Below, one piece after another: positions 36,362 through 44,801 of a DNA stretch of 50,252 nt. The stretch spans positions 1-50,252 of the forward strand of contig CAYXVF010000043.1 of the NCBI GenBank assembly GCA_964468125.1, written 5' to 3'. Within the stretch, counting starts at the first letter, position 1; every line of letters begins with the position of its first letter. The position numbers and the translations under genes were made by a program. This DNA is from CAYXVF01 sp964468125 (GTDB taxonomy: Bacteria > Myxococcota > XYA12-FULL-58-9 > CAYXVF01). A model generated the notes under the pieces. That model was not told where the DNA came from and searched no databases. It was given only the letters and a program-made list of their open reading frames with translations.

Positions 36362-36568
36362 GAATTCTCCCAAACCGAGCACGCAAGATGGGAACTGAAC
36401 CTGGCGCATAACCAGGTGGGCACGGCAGTCTAGGTTTCAGGCTTCCTCTGCGAAGGCCGCGAGGCCGACCGGGGCTTGCTCACCACCTAAAGCGCTACCG
36501 TTCCCGAATAAAGAGCTATCGGTTCAGCACACCCATAAAACAAGCTGCGCTCGAGTGAGGGAGAAACT
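36362..36568 (-). ncRNA. ssrS: 6S RNA
   Basis: This RNA of about 205 nt, when made, binds RNA polymerase and damps sigma-70 transcription. On the minus strand, TTCTCCC near the 5' end (36559-36565) pairs with GGGAGAA near the 3' end (36365-36371). CGAGC/GCTCG and ATGGG/CCCAT extend this closing stem. The middle contains GGTGGTGAGCAAGC, a hairpin, GGAAGCCTGAAACC, and a CACCTGG/CCAGGTT region, close to the conserved parts of E. coli 6S RNA. An intrinsic terminator follows. The position upstream of 5-formyl-THF cyclo-ligase is the classic one. Exact ends are estimates. Confidence 0.88.
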
Positions 36569-36640
36569 TCCTCGACTCGCCACTTAGCATCGGCACCATT
36601 ACCGACGCTGTCCACCTAAATAGTGTCGCCAATTCGAAGA

Positions 36641-36658
36641 GCATCGGTCAACCGGTGC
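36641..36658. promoter_or_regulatory. Imperfect palindrome upstream of the 36700 gene
   Basis: GCATCGGT-CA-ACCGGTGC is an 18-base palindrome with one mismatched pair. It lies 4 bases upstream of the -35 candidate at 36663, and also upstream of the 6S RNA gene on the other strand. It could be an operator for either. Confidence 0.4.
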
Positions 36659-36662
36659 ATCC

Positions 36663-36691
36663 TTGACCGAACGCAGGCTGCCCAATAACGT
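36663..36691 (+). promoter_or_regulatory. Sigma-70-like promoter, possibly for a leaderless mRNA
   Basis: TTGACC (36663-36668), a 17-base spacer, then TAACGT (36686-36691). The ATG at 36700 is only 8 bases past the -10 element and has no ribosome site, so transcription could start at or near the A of ATG. Confidence 0.45.
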
Positions 36692-36699
36692 GTAGCCGC

Positions 36700-37047
36700 A
36701 TGTCAAGCTTGTTACGTTCGGCGGTTTGTGTTGCTGCTCTCTCGTGGTCCGGCTCTGCTATTGCCGCAGAGTTTCCGGACGAGCGTCCGCCCCTGCCCGG
36801 TGGATCCGTCAAGGGCGACGAGCCGCATCGCTACTCCACCGCTGCGACGTACAACGACGTGGTTGAATACTACAAGCGCGTGTTCAAGAACATCGGGGGC
36901 GTGCGCTGGTACACGATCATCAATCAGCCAGGGGTCCGCGCGAAGCATCTCCGAAGCCTTCGCTCACGCTCGAAGTGGGAAGGCGTCAACATCGCCGAGT
37001 ACGGTGGCCGCACCCACGTCTACATTTTAATGCGTGAGAAGAATTGA
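36700..37047 (+). CDS. Small secreted hypothetical protein (115 aa)
   Basis: A signal peptide (MSSLLRSAVCVAALSWSGSAIA, cleavage near AIA) leads to a basic mature protein of about 93 residues (YNDVVEYYKRVFKNIGGVRWYTIINQPGVR, then WEGVNIAEYGGRTHVYIL). No cysteine is in the mature part. A promoter candidate stands 8 bases before the ATG and there is no ribosome site. I do not recognise the family. The next reading frame downstream is the MscS remnant. Confidence 0.7.
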   Translation: MSSLLRSAVCVAALSWSGSAIAAEFPDERPPLPGGSVKGDEPHRYSTAATYNDVVEYYKRVFKNIGGVRWYTIINQPGVRAKHLRSLRSRSKWEGVNIAEYGGRTHVYILMREKN

Positions 37048-37049
37048 GC

Positions 37050-37565
37050 GTGGAGCCCGCGCAGCAACAGATCGAAAAGTTCACGTCGATTACCGAGGCC
37101 CTCTTCGAGGCGCTCAAAACCAAGCTGACCAATTGGCTCGAGACTCTGTTCTCGATGTTGCCGAACATCGTCGTTGCGTTCATGATCCTGCGCTGAATTG
37201 CGGCCGGCTTTGCGTTCCAAGACATCGCCTCGAACTTCATGGCCAGGTTCATGATGGCCCTGCGCCGTCCGTTTGACGTCGACGACACCGTCGAAATAGC
37301 GGGCATGGTGGGCAAGGTGTCGAAGATCGAGAAGCGCGCTACAGTGATTCAGACACTCGACGGTCTCGTAGTGACGCTCCCTCACAAAGACGTGTTCCAA
37401 AACCCGATCATCAACTACACGAGTACCCCCGAGCGGCGGATGGATCTCGCCTACCACTCGCCCCTCGACCAAGTCCGAGAGATCGTGTTGGAGGTCGGCA
37501 ACGAAACCCGCTATCGCGACCCAGCGCGCGCCCCCGAGGTGTTCTTAAACGGCCCTAATCGCCCC
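37050..37565 (+). pseudogene. Decayed MscS-family channel gene
   Basis: From GTG 37050 the frame reads KLTNWLETLFSMLPNIVVAFMIL, a typical first MscS membrane helix. A TGA stop (37194-37196) follows, then AAGFAFQDIASNFMA, RRPFDVDDTVEIAGMVGKV and VTLPHKDVFQNPIINYT. The helix 2 region and most of the pore helix between them are missing, so an internal deletion occurred as well as the stop. The frame then runs without a stop into the next gene. It is separate from the intact mscS at 5780-6589. Confidence 0.8.
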
Positions 37566-38483
37566 ATGTGTGGTCTGACGAGGCGACTCGCTATCACCGT
37601 CCTGCTCACAGTCGCGTTCGATGCGCGCGCCGATGAGTCCGACTTCCTGACGACGATCGGTCAGATCGACTGGGAGTGCGACGACCCGGAACGCACTCCG
37701 TGGGGTATGGGTGTGCTCGAGGGTGTCGTCGAAGTCGGCCGACACGGAGATTCCGTGATCAGCGAGCTCGACGACCTGCACCTCTTCGTCGCGCACGTCT
37801 GTCCCGACAGCTTCGCAGAGCAGCTCGCCATTGGCACGGACGACCGTTTGCTGCGATCGGAAGAATCGACCCGGGACCGATTCCGCTGGACCTGCGAACG
37901 CGGCGACAAACTACGGACGACGGTCATCGACGAGAAAGGTGCCGCTCGCACCGTTCGTCTCCCTTGTCCGGTGCCCCGACTGCCCCGCGGCCTCACGCTC
38001 ACGCTCACCCGACGCGGTCACGAATCCCAAAGCGCCCTTTCGTCTCATCCCCATCTGCTCCATCGAACCCGCTCCGGGTTCCTCGTGCGCGCCCGCTTTC
38101 GTCCCCGCACGCGGCCCATCTGGTCACAGAGCAGCGATGGCTCGACGACCTCTTACAGCTTCGAGGGTCCGCAAGGCGTCGAGACGCGGCTGCGCGTCAC
38201 CGAAACCGCACCCGATAAAGGGCAGAGCGTCGCGTCCGCAAGCGCGGTCTTGGAATCGCGGACCTCCACCGGCTGGCGGGAGCTTTCGACAGTTCCGCCG
38301 GGCCCCCTCACCGAGCACATGGAGCCGATTCCCGACGTGACGGGCGACGGGATTCCGGAGGTCTTCCGTTTGGAGAGCCGGGTGCCCTGCGACGGCGGCC
38401 CCTGGGCGCAGGTGCTGTCGGTTTTGCCAGAGCCGCGTGTGCTCGCGACTTACTACGTCGAGGGCAAGGGCTGCGATCGCTGA
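37566..38483 (+). CDS. Hypothetical secreted protein (305 aa)
   Basis: ATG 37566 begins a signal peptide (MCGLTRRLAITVLLTVAFDARA), although the frame is also open backwards through the MscS remnant. The mature part has cysteines (WECDDPE, CPDSF, CERGD, CPVPRLP) and a C-terminal piece PIPDVTGDGIPEVFRLESR like the FG-GAP/Asp-rich calcium loop (DVTGDGIPE). I do not recognise the family. It is convergent with the DUF6435-like gene. Confidence 0.7.
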   Translation: MCGLTRRLAITVLLTVAFDARADESDFLTTIGQIDWECDDPERTPWGMGVLEGVVEVGRHGDSVISELDDLHLFVAHVCPDSFAEQLAIGTDDRLLRSEESTRDRFRWTCERGDKLRTTVIDEKGAARTVRLPCPVPRLPRGLTLTLTRRGHESQSALSSHPHLLHRTRSGFLVRARFRPRTRPIWSQSSDGSTTSYSFEGPQGVETRLRVTETAPDKGQSVASASAVLESRTSTGWRELSTVPPGPLTEHMEPIPDVTGDGIPEVFRLESRVPCDGGPWAQVLSVLPEPRVLATYYVEGKGCDR

Positions 38484-38493
38484 ATCAAGACGT

Positions 38494-38661
38494 TTAGGAC
38501 GTCGCTTCGTCGAGCTGTTTTCCGATCGCTTCCGCCTCAGCCATCTTCTCGGCGTAGCCCTTGATGTCCCCGTTTTGTTGCAGGCGTTGCGCTTCGGCGA
38601 GGAGACGTTCGTAGTCTGCGCGAAGTTTCTTTGTCGGGTCTTTCTTGAACAAGCCAAACAT
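38494..38661 (-). CDS. DUF6435-like small protein
   Basis: This 55-residue protein starts MFGLFKKDPTKKLRADYERLL and continues as one long charged helix (EAQRLQQNGDIKGYAEKMAEAE). That beginning and size are those of DUF6435 proteins. No signal peptide. ATG 38661 is chosen to keep the MFGLFKKDPTKKL start; the frame is open to 38706. Function unknown. Confidence 0.8.
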   Translation of the reverse strand: MFGLFKKDPTKKLRADYERLLAEAQRLQQNGDIKGYAEKMAEAEAIGKQLDEATS

Positions 38662-38739
38662 GCTGCGCAAGAGTGTACATGCGGTGGGCCTCTGTCGAGG
38701 GCACACGCTCGCCTGAGCGGTGCTGGCACCGACGGGTCG

Positions 38740-39129
38740 TCAGAGAACCATCAGTCGAACCCGGCCACTCGCGAGAAGCCGTTCTTCTTGATCGGTCACA
38801 TCCACCGTCCACAGATGGGCTCGTCGGCCGACAGAGACCGGCGTTGCACGGGCGCTGAGGATCGCCCCATCCTTCGCGGGTTTGAGGAAGGAGGTGTGAT
38901 TCTCGACGCCCACGACGTTCTTGTCGCGCCCGGCCGCGACCCAGGCACCGACCGAGGCAGCGGTCTCGATCAGGCTGCAGTGCACTCCGCCATGCAAGAT
39001 CCCGAAGGGCTGCAAATGGATCGATGACACGGTGAGGGTGACGAGCACTTCGTCGGCCGTGGCGCGCACCACCTCCGCGCCGAGGGTGGCCAAGAATCCG
39101 TCCGCGCCACTCTTTGCCTGGTCGGTCAT
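38740..39129 (-). CDS. PaaI/YdiI-like hotdog thioesterase
   Basis: This 129-residue hotdog-fold enzyme probably hydrolyses acyl- or aryl-CoA. The motif FGILHGGVHCSLIETAAS holds the catalytic HGG region with an acidic residue on the following helix. VGVENHTSFLKPAKDG matches the usual xxNxxFLRPxxxG. GGAGGAAG lies upstream of ATG 39129; the frame is open to 39180. The exact CoA substrate is not predictable. Confidence 0.88.
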   Translation of the reverse strand: MTDQAKSGADGFLATLGAEVVRATADEVLVTLTVSSIHLQPFGILHGGVHCSLIETAASVGAWVAAGRDKNVVGVENHTSFLKPAKDGAILSARATPVSVGRRAHLWTVDVTDQEERLLASGRVRLMVL

Positions 39130-39239
39130 CCGCTTCCTCCAGTTTGCATCATCAGTAGGAAACTTCTGTCGTCTACGCAAAGACCACAGCTCTGAATTTT
39201 GGCGGGCGTCGTGTCGATCGAAGCTTTAGTTTAAAAGCC

Positions 39240-39935
39240 GTGCCGACGTCTGAGCAACAGCAAATCCGAGTCGCGACCCTCGAGGAAGCGGACGCGTATG
39301 CCTTCAGCGACGCCGAAGAGCTCTGGCATTCATTGACCCACGGCTTCGGCGCGGTCCTCGGCCTCGTAGGCTTGATCGCGCTCACCTATAAAGTTGCGGA
39401 GGCGGACTGGAGCTCGTACTGGGCCGCTCTCACCTATGCCAGCGCGCTCGTGCTCGTGTTCGCGAGCTCGGCCGCATGCCACGGCCTCTCCCGAACCCGC
39501 TACGCTCTCTGGTTCGAGATGGCCGACCACATCGCAATCTTCCTCATGATCGCCGGAACCTACACCCCAGTGGCAGTCATCGTTCTCCCCGAACCCGTGG
39601 GCAGCACCATGCTCATCGCAATGTGGGGGACCGCCGCGGCGGGGATCGCATTCAAGGTCTTCAGCTACGTCACCGGTTGGCACGAGCGGCTCCGCACTCC
39701 CTCGGTCGTGATCTATCTCGTCACAGGTTGGATCGGCCTTTGGGCCGTGGAGGACATCGCACGCGAGATGGCACCACCGGCGTTTGCCTGGTTCATAGCG
39801 GGCGCGGCGCTCTACACCATTGGGGCGGGAATCTACTCCCTGCGGCGCGTGCCACTGAGCCACCTCGTCTGGCACTTCTTCGTTTTGGCCGCCGCCACCT
39901 GCCACTTCGTAGCGATCTACTCTTACGTCGTCTGA
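39240..39935 (+). CDS. TrhA / hemolysin III family membrane protein
   Basis: This 231-residue protein has seven membrane helices of the PAQR-like family. Conserved residues are EELWHSLTHGFGAVLG in helix 1, SSAACHGLS after helix 2, MADHIAIFLMIAGTYTP, and HLVWHFFVLAAATCHF in the last helix. The His/Asp/Ser set is a likely metal site. Known: members act in membrane-lipid homeostasis; the hemolysin name is historical. Translation begins at GTG 39240 in the absence of a better ATG. Its last 13 bases overlap the open frame of the IS3 remnant. Confidence 0.9.
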   Translation: MPTSEQQQIRVATLEEADAYAFSDAEELWHSLTHGFGAVLGLVGLIALTYKVAEADWSSYWAALTYASALVLVFASSAACHGLSRTRYALWFEMADHIAIFLMIAGTYTPVAVIVLPEPVGSTMLIAMWGTAAAGIAFKVFSYVTGWHERLRTPSVVIYLVTGWIGLWAVEDIAREMAPPAFAWFIAGAALYTIGAGIYSLRRVPLSHLVWHFFVLAAATCHFVAIYSYVV

Positions 39936-40754
39936 ATCGCCCTTGGCGAGCGATGGCAAGTGTGTGTTGCCGTCGCGGGTGAAAGTGAGAGCGTTTCCGT
40001 GGGCATCCCAGACCTCGCCGTCTCGAACCTGACCTCTCCGCCAGTCCTCTTCTTCTTGCCGAAGAAGCTCTCGACAAAAGCGTTGTCGTAGCAGTTTCCA
40101 CGACCGCTCATGCTCTGCTGAATCCCGGGCTGTTCAAGCAGCTTCCGGTACTTCTTGGACGCGTACTGCGATCCACGGTCCGAGTGGTGGATGAGCCCCT
40201 CTGGCGCACCCCGGTGACCGATGGCCATTCTGAGTGCCGCCAGCGGGCGTTCTGTTCGCATATGCGTTGCCGTCGCCCAGCCCACGACGCGTCTCGAAAA
40301 CAGGTCTATGACGACGGCGACGTACAGCCATTCTTCCCACGTGCGAACGTAGGTGATGTCCGAGGCCCGAACCTGATTCGGGGCCGTCGGAGGCTCACGA
40401 TCTTTGAGTAGATTCGGTGAGACGGGGCTCGAGTGCTTCGAGTCCGTCGTCTTCTGAAAGCGCTTCTCAGGGACTCCTCGCAGCCCGTTCTCGCGCATCA
40501 ATCGAGCAACCCGCTTCTTTGACACTCGCTGTCCTCTGTTTCTGAGCTCTCCTTTGATGCCGGGGGCGCAGGAGACTTCTCCGCTCTCTTTGTGAATGGA
40601 GCGAATGTGCGCGAGTAGCACTCGATCGGATTTCGCCCGTTCGCTCTCTGGCCGTGAACGCCACGCGTAGTAGCCACTGCGCGTAACCTTGAGAACACGA
40701 CAGAGCAGCGACCGAGTTGTTGGCCTTCTCCGCGTCGATGAAAGCGAATCTCAT
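39923..40754 (-). pseudogene. IS3-family transposase orfB remnant
   Basis: It starts at ATG 40754 (MRFAFIDAEKANNSVAAL). One base is out of frame near 40700; the next frame reads CRVLKVTRSGYYAWRSRPESE, then HHSDRGSQYASKKYRKLL and GNCYDNAFVESFFGK. These are the IS3-type DDE motifs, with ASDITYVRTWEEWLYVAVVIDLFSRRVVGW before them. The last 40 or so residues after FFGK do not read like a transposase, so the 3' end is lost. On the same strand at about 40752-40793 a piece of orfA (TAFFAKENP, stop overlapping the orfB ATG) remains. Confidence 0.85.
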
Positions 40755-40838
40755 GGATTCTCTTTGGCGAAGAAGGCCGTCGGTACGCTCACATGGTCGC
40801 TGCAACACCTTCAAGAACAGTTGGGCTGGGAGAAAGCC

Positions 40839-41285
40839 ATGGGTCGTGCGTACGATGCTGACGAGCAAGAGGAGCTTTGGCGTCGCTGGAAACGAGGCGA
40901 TCGGATTACTGATATCGCCAGAGCTCTTGGACGCGAGACAGGCTCTCTGTATGGGGTGCTACTTGCACGCGGTGGCTTTCCTCCGGCGCGTCGCAAGCGC
41001 TCCGTCCAGACACTCAGTCTAGAGCATCGCGAAACGGTTTCTCGAGGGGTCGCAGCCGGGTCTAATATTCGGGCGATCGCTCGCGACCTGGGACGGGCCC
41101 CACGCAAAATTTCCCGTGAAATCGCTCGAAATGGAGGCCGTCGACGGTATCGCGCTACGGACGCCGACACGCGAGCTTGGAAGTCTGCGTGCAGACCGAA
41201 GGAGTCGAAGCTTGCCCTCAACTCTCGATTCTCTAATCGCCACTCAGGTTGGACCGTGCGGCACCTAACCCTGTTCGAGCCCTAG
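40839..41285 (+). pseudogene. IS30-family transposase N-terminal fragment
   Basis: It begins MGRAYDADEQEELWRRWKRG with ribosome site GGGAGAAAG. Helix-turn-helix segments follow: DRITDIARALGRETGSLYGVL, then SNIRAIARDLGRAPRKISREIARNGGRRRYRA, typical of IS30. Similarity ends around residue 132 (KLALNSRF, about 41234); an intact IS30 transposase is about 340 residues. It is head to head with the IS3 remnant. Confidence 0.8.
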
Positions 41286-41493
41286 GCTTAACCGGGTGAA
41301 CCGCTGGGGCGGTCACATACGATGGCGGGCTCGAAGCCCAAATGCATATCCGACCCGCCCCACGGTGCACGACCCGCTCAATCCCGAAAACACGTTCCAT
41401 CTCCGAAACAACTGCGTGCACCGCGTCCCACGCCCGGTAGAGCCAAAAGCACCATGATGCTCACCGCAATGTGAAGACCGACAGTCACTTTCC
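41286..41493. other. Remnant DNA, possibly transposase end
   Basis: On the minus strand short pieces such as WYDRKVTVGLHIAVSIMVLLA read like the end of a transposase, in more than one frame. I could not name the family and found no intact gene. Confidence 0.3.
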
Positions 41494-42316
41494 GGTCATA
41501 CCAAGTACGACGCCAACGGGAATCTGTTGCGCTCTGCGACCGGTCCGAGTGACCCGAATGCTCGCGAGCTAACCTATGCACCGCAGGACCGTCCACGGAC
41601 CATCACCACGGGCACAGAGAGCGTCGAGTTCGAGTACGGACCCAGAGATGAGGCGGTGGTCGAAATCTCAGGGGACAACCCCCGGATCCGCTTCGGGAGC
41701 TCGGAGCTCGAAACGAACGTGTCGAGCGGGTATTCGCTGAATCAGTCCCGCCAGGTTCTGTCGGTCTCGACGGACGGTGTGAGGCTCCAGCGCGAGCTGA
41801 CTGCATACGGGCATTCGGCGACACCCACGTGGGACACCGAATGGCACTACCTGGTTCGGGACATCGTGGGGTCGCTCGTGGCGTCCACGGATGAAACCGG
41901 CGCGCTCGAGTTCCAGCAAGGCTCGGCCGGCGCCGCGACTCCGCCGCCGGCGCGGGGGCTTGCGATCGGGCCGCCTCTTGGCGACTCCCTGGCCAGACGA
42001 TCTCTTGATACCGGTCCTCTGGGGCACTGCTTTCGTGGGCACCGCCGCAACCGTCGGGATAACCCTAAACGAGGCGAAAGGAGATGGTGACGACGCGGAG
42101 ACAGCCCCTGAACGTGACCCGGCACAGGATAAGCGGCTGACGAACAGTGACATTCAAAAGCTTAAAGACGCGGGTATCGACATTCATGCGGAGAAGGGAC
42201 GTAGGAACCCGTCCAAGAAGGATCTTTTCAAAGACCGCGACGGCAACGTCTAGGTTAAGCCAAAAGACGGCTCTGGTCCCGGTGATCCAACGGGTATCAA
42301 CCTTTACGATCTGTAG
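41494..42316 (+). pseudogene. Rhs/YD-repeat protein end with polymorphic toxin type 33-like domain, broken
   Basis: The first frame reads YD repeats (KYDANGNLLRSATG, ELTYAPQDRPRTITTGTESVEFEYG) and a WHYLVRDIVGSLVASTDETG segment just before the usual Rhs core end. Between about 41960 and 42000 the sense moves to another frame (LLIPVLWGTAFVGTAATVGI). A C-terminal domain follows (LTNSDIQKLKDAGIDIHAEKG, KKDLFKDRDGNV). A TAG (42251-42253) stands where an aromatic residue is expected. The sense then continues VKPKDGSGPGDPTGINLYDL to a second TAG at 42314. This looks like the polymorphic toxin type 33 family found on Rhs proteins. It is dead through frameshift plus nonsense codon, and its 5' end is lost. 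No immunity gene was recognised. Confidence 0.7.
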
Positions 42317-42804
42317 GAGTGACCCGCGGCTTGGGATGTGCCGAGCAACCGAGGTGTCGGTGTCATTGAGCACATCGCATGCCGCGGGCCGGTGCGACCT
42401 GAAGAGCCGAGCGAAGTGCCGCCCCAACACTCAAAGTCTTCTGGTGCCGCCTGGCTAAGAGCCCGCCGCCAAGTTTGCATAACCTCGGGTACCGCCGCCG
42501 GCGACCCAGGGTCCAAGCGCGTCGGCGCCGACGCGGCCGCGGGCTCGCCCCACGCCCTCGGCCCGGCAACCGTCGACAGCCAGCTCTCGCAGCTGCTTGC
42601 CTGGCTCAACGCCCACGTGGGCGCCATCAGCGGGGCCCACAACGCGAGCGCCATCGCGGCGCTGCCCCACAACTACGTCTCGGCGACGAACAAAGATTGG
42701 CGGCGGTCGAACCGAGCGCCATGCTTTCCACCCAGTTCTAGGCATTGGGCTTCGCGTGACTAGGTTCGTACAAGCGTCGAATCGCACTGGGGCGATTTAG
42801 CCGG
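42317..42804. other. 488-base region without intact gene
   Basis: On the plus strand from about 42479 one frame reads like a piece of a repeated virion- or surface-type protein (VDSQLSQLLAWLNAHVG, then SGAHNASAIAALPHNYVSATN), up to about 42700. It has no start and looks like a fragment. The rest holds nothing I can name. Confidence 0.35.
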
Positions 42805-44454
42805 CTAAGGAATCCTCTGAGTCACGTCGCCGCCTCGCGCTTTGCGGTTGACGATCAACAGGTCGATGCGACGATTCTCAGCTCGTCCTTTTAAGTTCTC
42901 ATTGCTCGCCAAGGGCTCTTCTTCGCCCGCACCCCTGGCCGTGAGGCGGCTGGTGTCGACTCCGCCCAGAGTCGAGAGAAACCCCATCACGCTCTCGGCC
43001 CGCTTCACGGAGAGTTCGCGATTGAGACGGTCGCCACCCGTTGAGTCGGTGTGGCCCGTGATCTCCACGGTACTTTCAGGGAAGGTGTTGATTGCGGCTA
43101 CGACTTTGTTGAGCATACCGTAGTTGGTGGCGTTGACGTCATGCTTGCCGGGCTTGAAGTCGAATCCCTTCAGGCGTATTAGCACGTTGTCACCCTGCCT
43201 AAACACCTGTGCCTCACCCTCGTCGAAGAGATTTTGAGCCATTTCAAAACGCTCCTGGCGTCTCTGCTCTTTTCTTTCTTCCTCGGCCTGAGCCATCGAT
43301 TGTTCGGATAGGCGCTCCTTAAGCGCTGCTGCCTGCGCCAAGTTGTCTCTTTGTGCCTGGCTGAGTCGGGACGCACTGCGGCTGTTCATCGCGGCGAGCT
43401 GCTGGTCCTGAAGGGCCAAGAGTGTTTGCAGTTCGTCCTCATGGTCGCGTCGCTGCGACTCCAGTCTCGCCTCGAGCTTCGAGACGCGCTGCTGTGCGAG
43501 TTCATTGCTACGACGGCTTTCATTCATGACAGACTTGAGCGAAAGCGAGTCGGTACGAAGCGCTTGAATCACCTTGGAATTGGGTCGATCGAAGGGCAGC
43601 ATCTCGTCACGAAGCGCGTCTCTCACGGACTGCAGTTGGCTCTGATACCAGAGCACGCGGTCCTCCTCCGTAAAGCTCTGCGAGTCGTAGTACTTGACGA
43701 GGTGGGTAACCATTCGCGCACGGTCAGCCAAGAAAAGCGCCTCGTCGGCGTAGGTGTTGGCTTTGTCCGCTTGGGTTCGATCCGCATCGAGAACCGAGAC
43801 CGCCAGCTTGAGCTGCTCCCGGGCTTTCTGGAGTGTTTTCGGCGCGTGTTTGTCCGCGTCCGCCTCTTCGGCCACCTCGATTGCTTTCTTTGCGGCCTCG
43901 ACCGTGCCCTTCTTCATGGCGTCGAGCTCCAGCTTTGCATACTTTTCGATGAGCGCAGGTCGCGTCTCGCGGGCCTTCGCTGTCTCGCCGTCTTCGAGCT
44001 TGCGCGAAGCCTCTCGGAATTTTTCGTCTGCGTCTTCCGATCGGTCCTCGAAGAGGAGCGCAGCGCCTTGCATGTGTGCACGCGTTCTTAGGTCGACGAC
44101 CTCTTCCATCTCTTCGGAGTTTTTCGCGATCATCTCGTTCAGTTGTCTGAGGTAGGCCATGCCTTTCTGAGCGGAATCGGTGGCGTTTTGATTTTCGGAT
44201 TTGCGTGCCGACCGGACCGCGTCATCGAGCTGCTCCTGTGTCTGCTCAAACAGGCTCGGAGCGAGCAACGCGCCGTCTCTCCCCCTGGCTGCTTCGAGAC
44301 CGTCGCTCAGCTGCGCGACCGCGTCATTCTGCCTCAGCGCTTCCTTCCGGGATAGATTCATGGTGGCGCAGCCGCCGACGAGGACGCCTCCGAGCACCAT
44401 CAATCGTAGGTATTTTCCTAGGTTAGACACGCACCCTACCGGTTTCTTTGTCAT
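42805..44454 (-). CDS. OmpA-family lipoprotein with long coiled-coil region
   Basis: This 549-residue protein has a signal ending in the lipobox GGVLVGGC (Cys about 29). A long region of charged helices follows (about 40-410: LKERLSEQSMAQAEEERKEQRRQERF). The C-terminal OmpA domain (about 420-540) includes FDFKPGKHDVNATNYGML, VEITGHTDSTGGDRLNRELSVKRAESV and GRAENRRIDLLI, with the usual peptidoglycan-binding Asp and Arg. It would link the outer membrane to the wall. It is intact amid mobile remnants and divergent from the sigma-54 activator. AAGGAAG precedes ATG 44454. Confidence 0.9.
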   Translation of the reverse strand: MTKKPVGCVSNLGKYLRLMVLGGVLVGGCATMNLSRKEALRQNDAVAQLSDGLEAARGRDGALLAPSLFEQTQEQLDDAVRSARKSENQNATDSAQKGMAYLRQLNEMIAKNSEEMEEVVDLRTRAHMQGAALLFEDRSEDADEKFREASRKLEDGETAKARETRPALIEKYAKLELDAMKKGTVEAAKKAIEVAEEADADKHAPKTLQKAREQLKLAVSVLDADRTQADKANTYADEALFLADRARMVTHLVKYYDSQSFTEEDRVLWYQSQLQSVRDALRDEMLPFDRPNSKVIQALRTDSLSLKSVMNESRRSNELAQQRVSKLEARLESQRRDHEDELQTLLALQDQQLAAMNSRSASRLSQAQRDNLAQAAALKERLSEQSMAQAEEERKEQRRQERFEMAQNLFDEGEAQVFRQGDNVLIRLKGFDFKPGKHDVNATNYGMLNKVVAAINTFPESTVEITGHTDSTGGDRLNRELSVKRAESVMGFLSTLGGVDTSRLTARGAGEEEPLASNENLKGRAENRRIDLLIVNRKARGGDVTQRIP

Positions 44455-44801
44455 GACTTCCTTGCCTTGCTCCGTCGCCCAGCGCCTGCTGTGGCAGACG
44501 GGTTAGTCTTTGCTGCGGGCCTCGCCGCAGACTTCATCGATTTTTGTGCGGACCCCAAGAGTCGGACTGGCGTCCCTGTGGACGCCCTAGTCGCCTTGCT
44601 CTCTCTGTCCATCGCGCCCGCATCCTCCGCAGGGCCCCACGATCCGCCATGGCACCACCCTAACCCACCACCGTCATGCAAAGGGCGAGCCAGGACGGGA
44701 TCGCTCGCCCATCCGGCGTGTGAGGGGGCCGCGTCGGGATCCAGCGCTCGATCGTTCAATCGAAATGACATACTGTGTTATCAAATTGATTGAGGTGTGC
44801 G
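44455..44801. other. 347-base intergenic region between divergent genes
   Basis: It separates the OmpA-like gene from the sigma-54 activator. Near the activator start it is AT-rich with a near-palindrome ATCAA-A-TTGAT (44780-44790), a candidate operator. I saw no clear -24/-12 sigma-54 promoter on either strand. Open frames here lack starts and family matches. Confidence 0.4.

Noticed and set aside
44455..44771. Minus-strand frame ending in an Ala/Lys/Arg-rich tail upstream of the OmpA-like gene
   Set aside because: Low-complexity sequence without a start or family; could be a gene fragment but cannot be supported.
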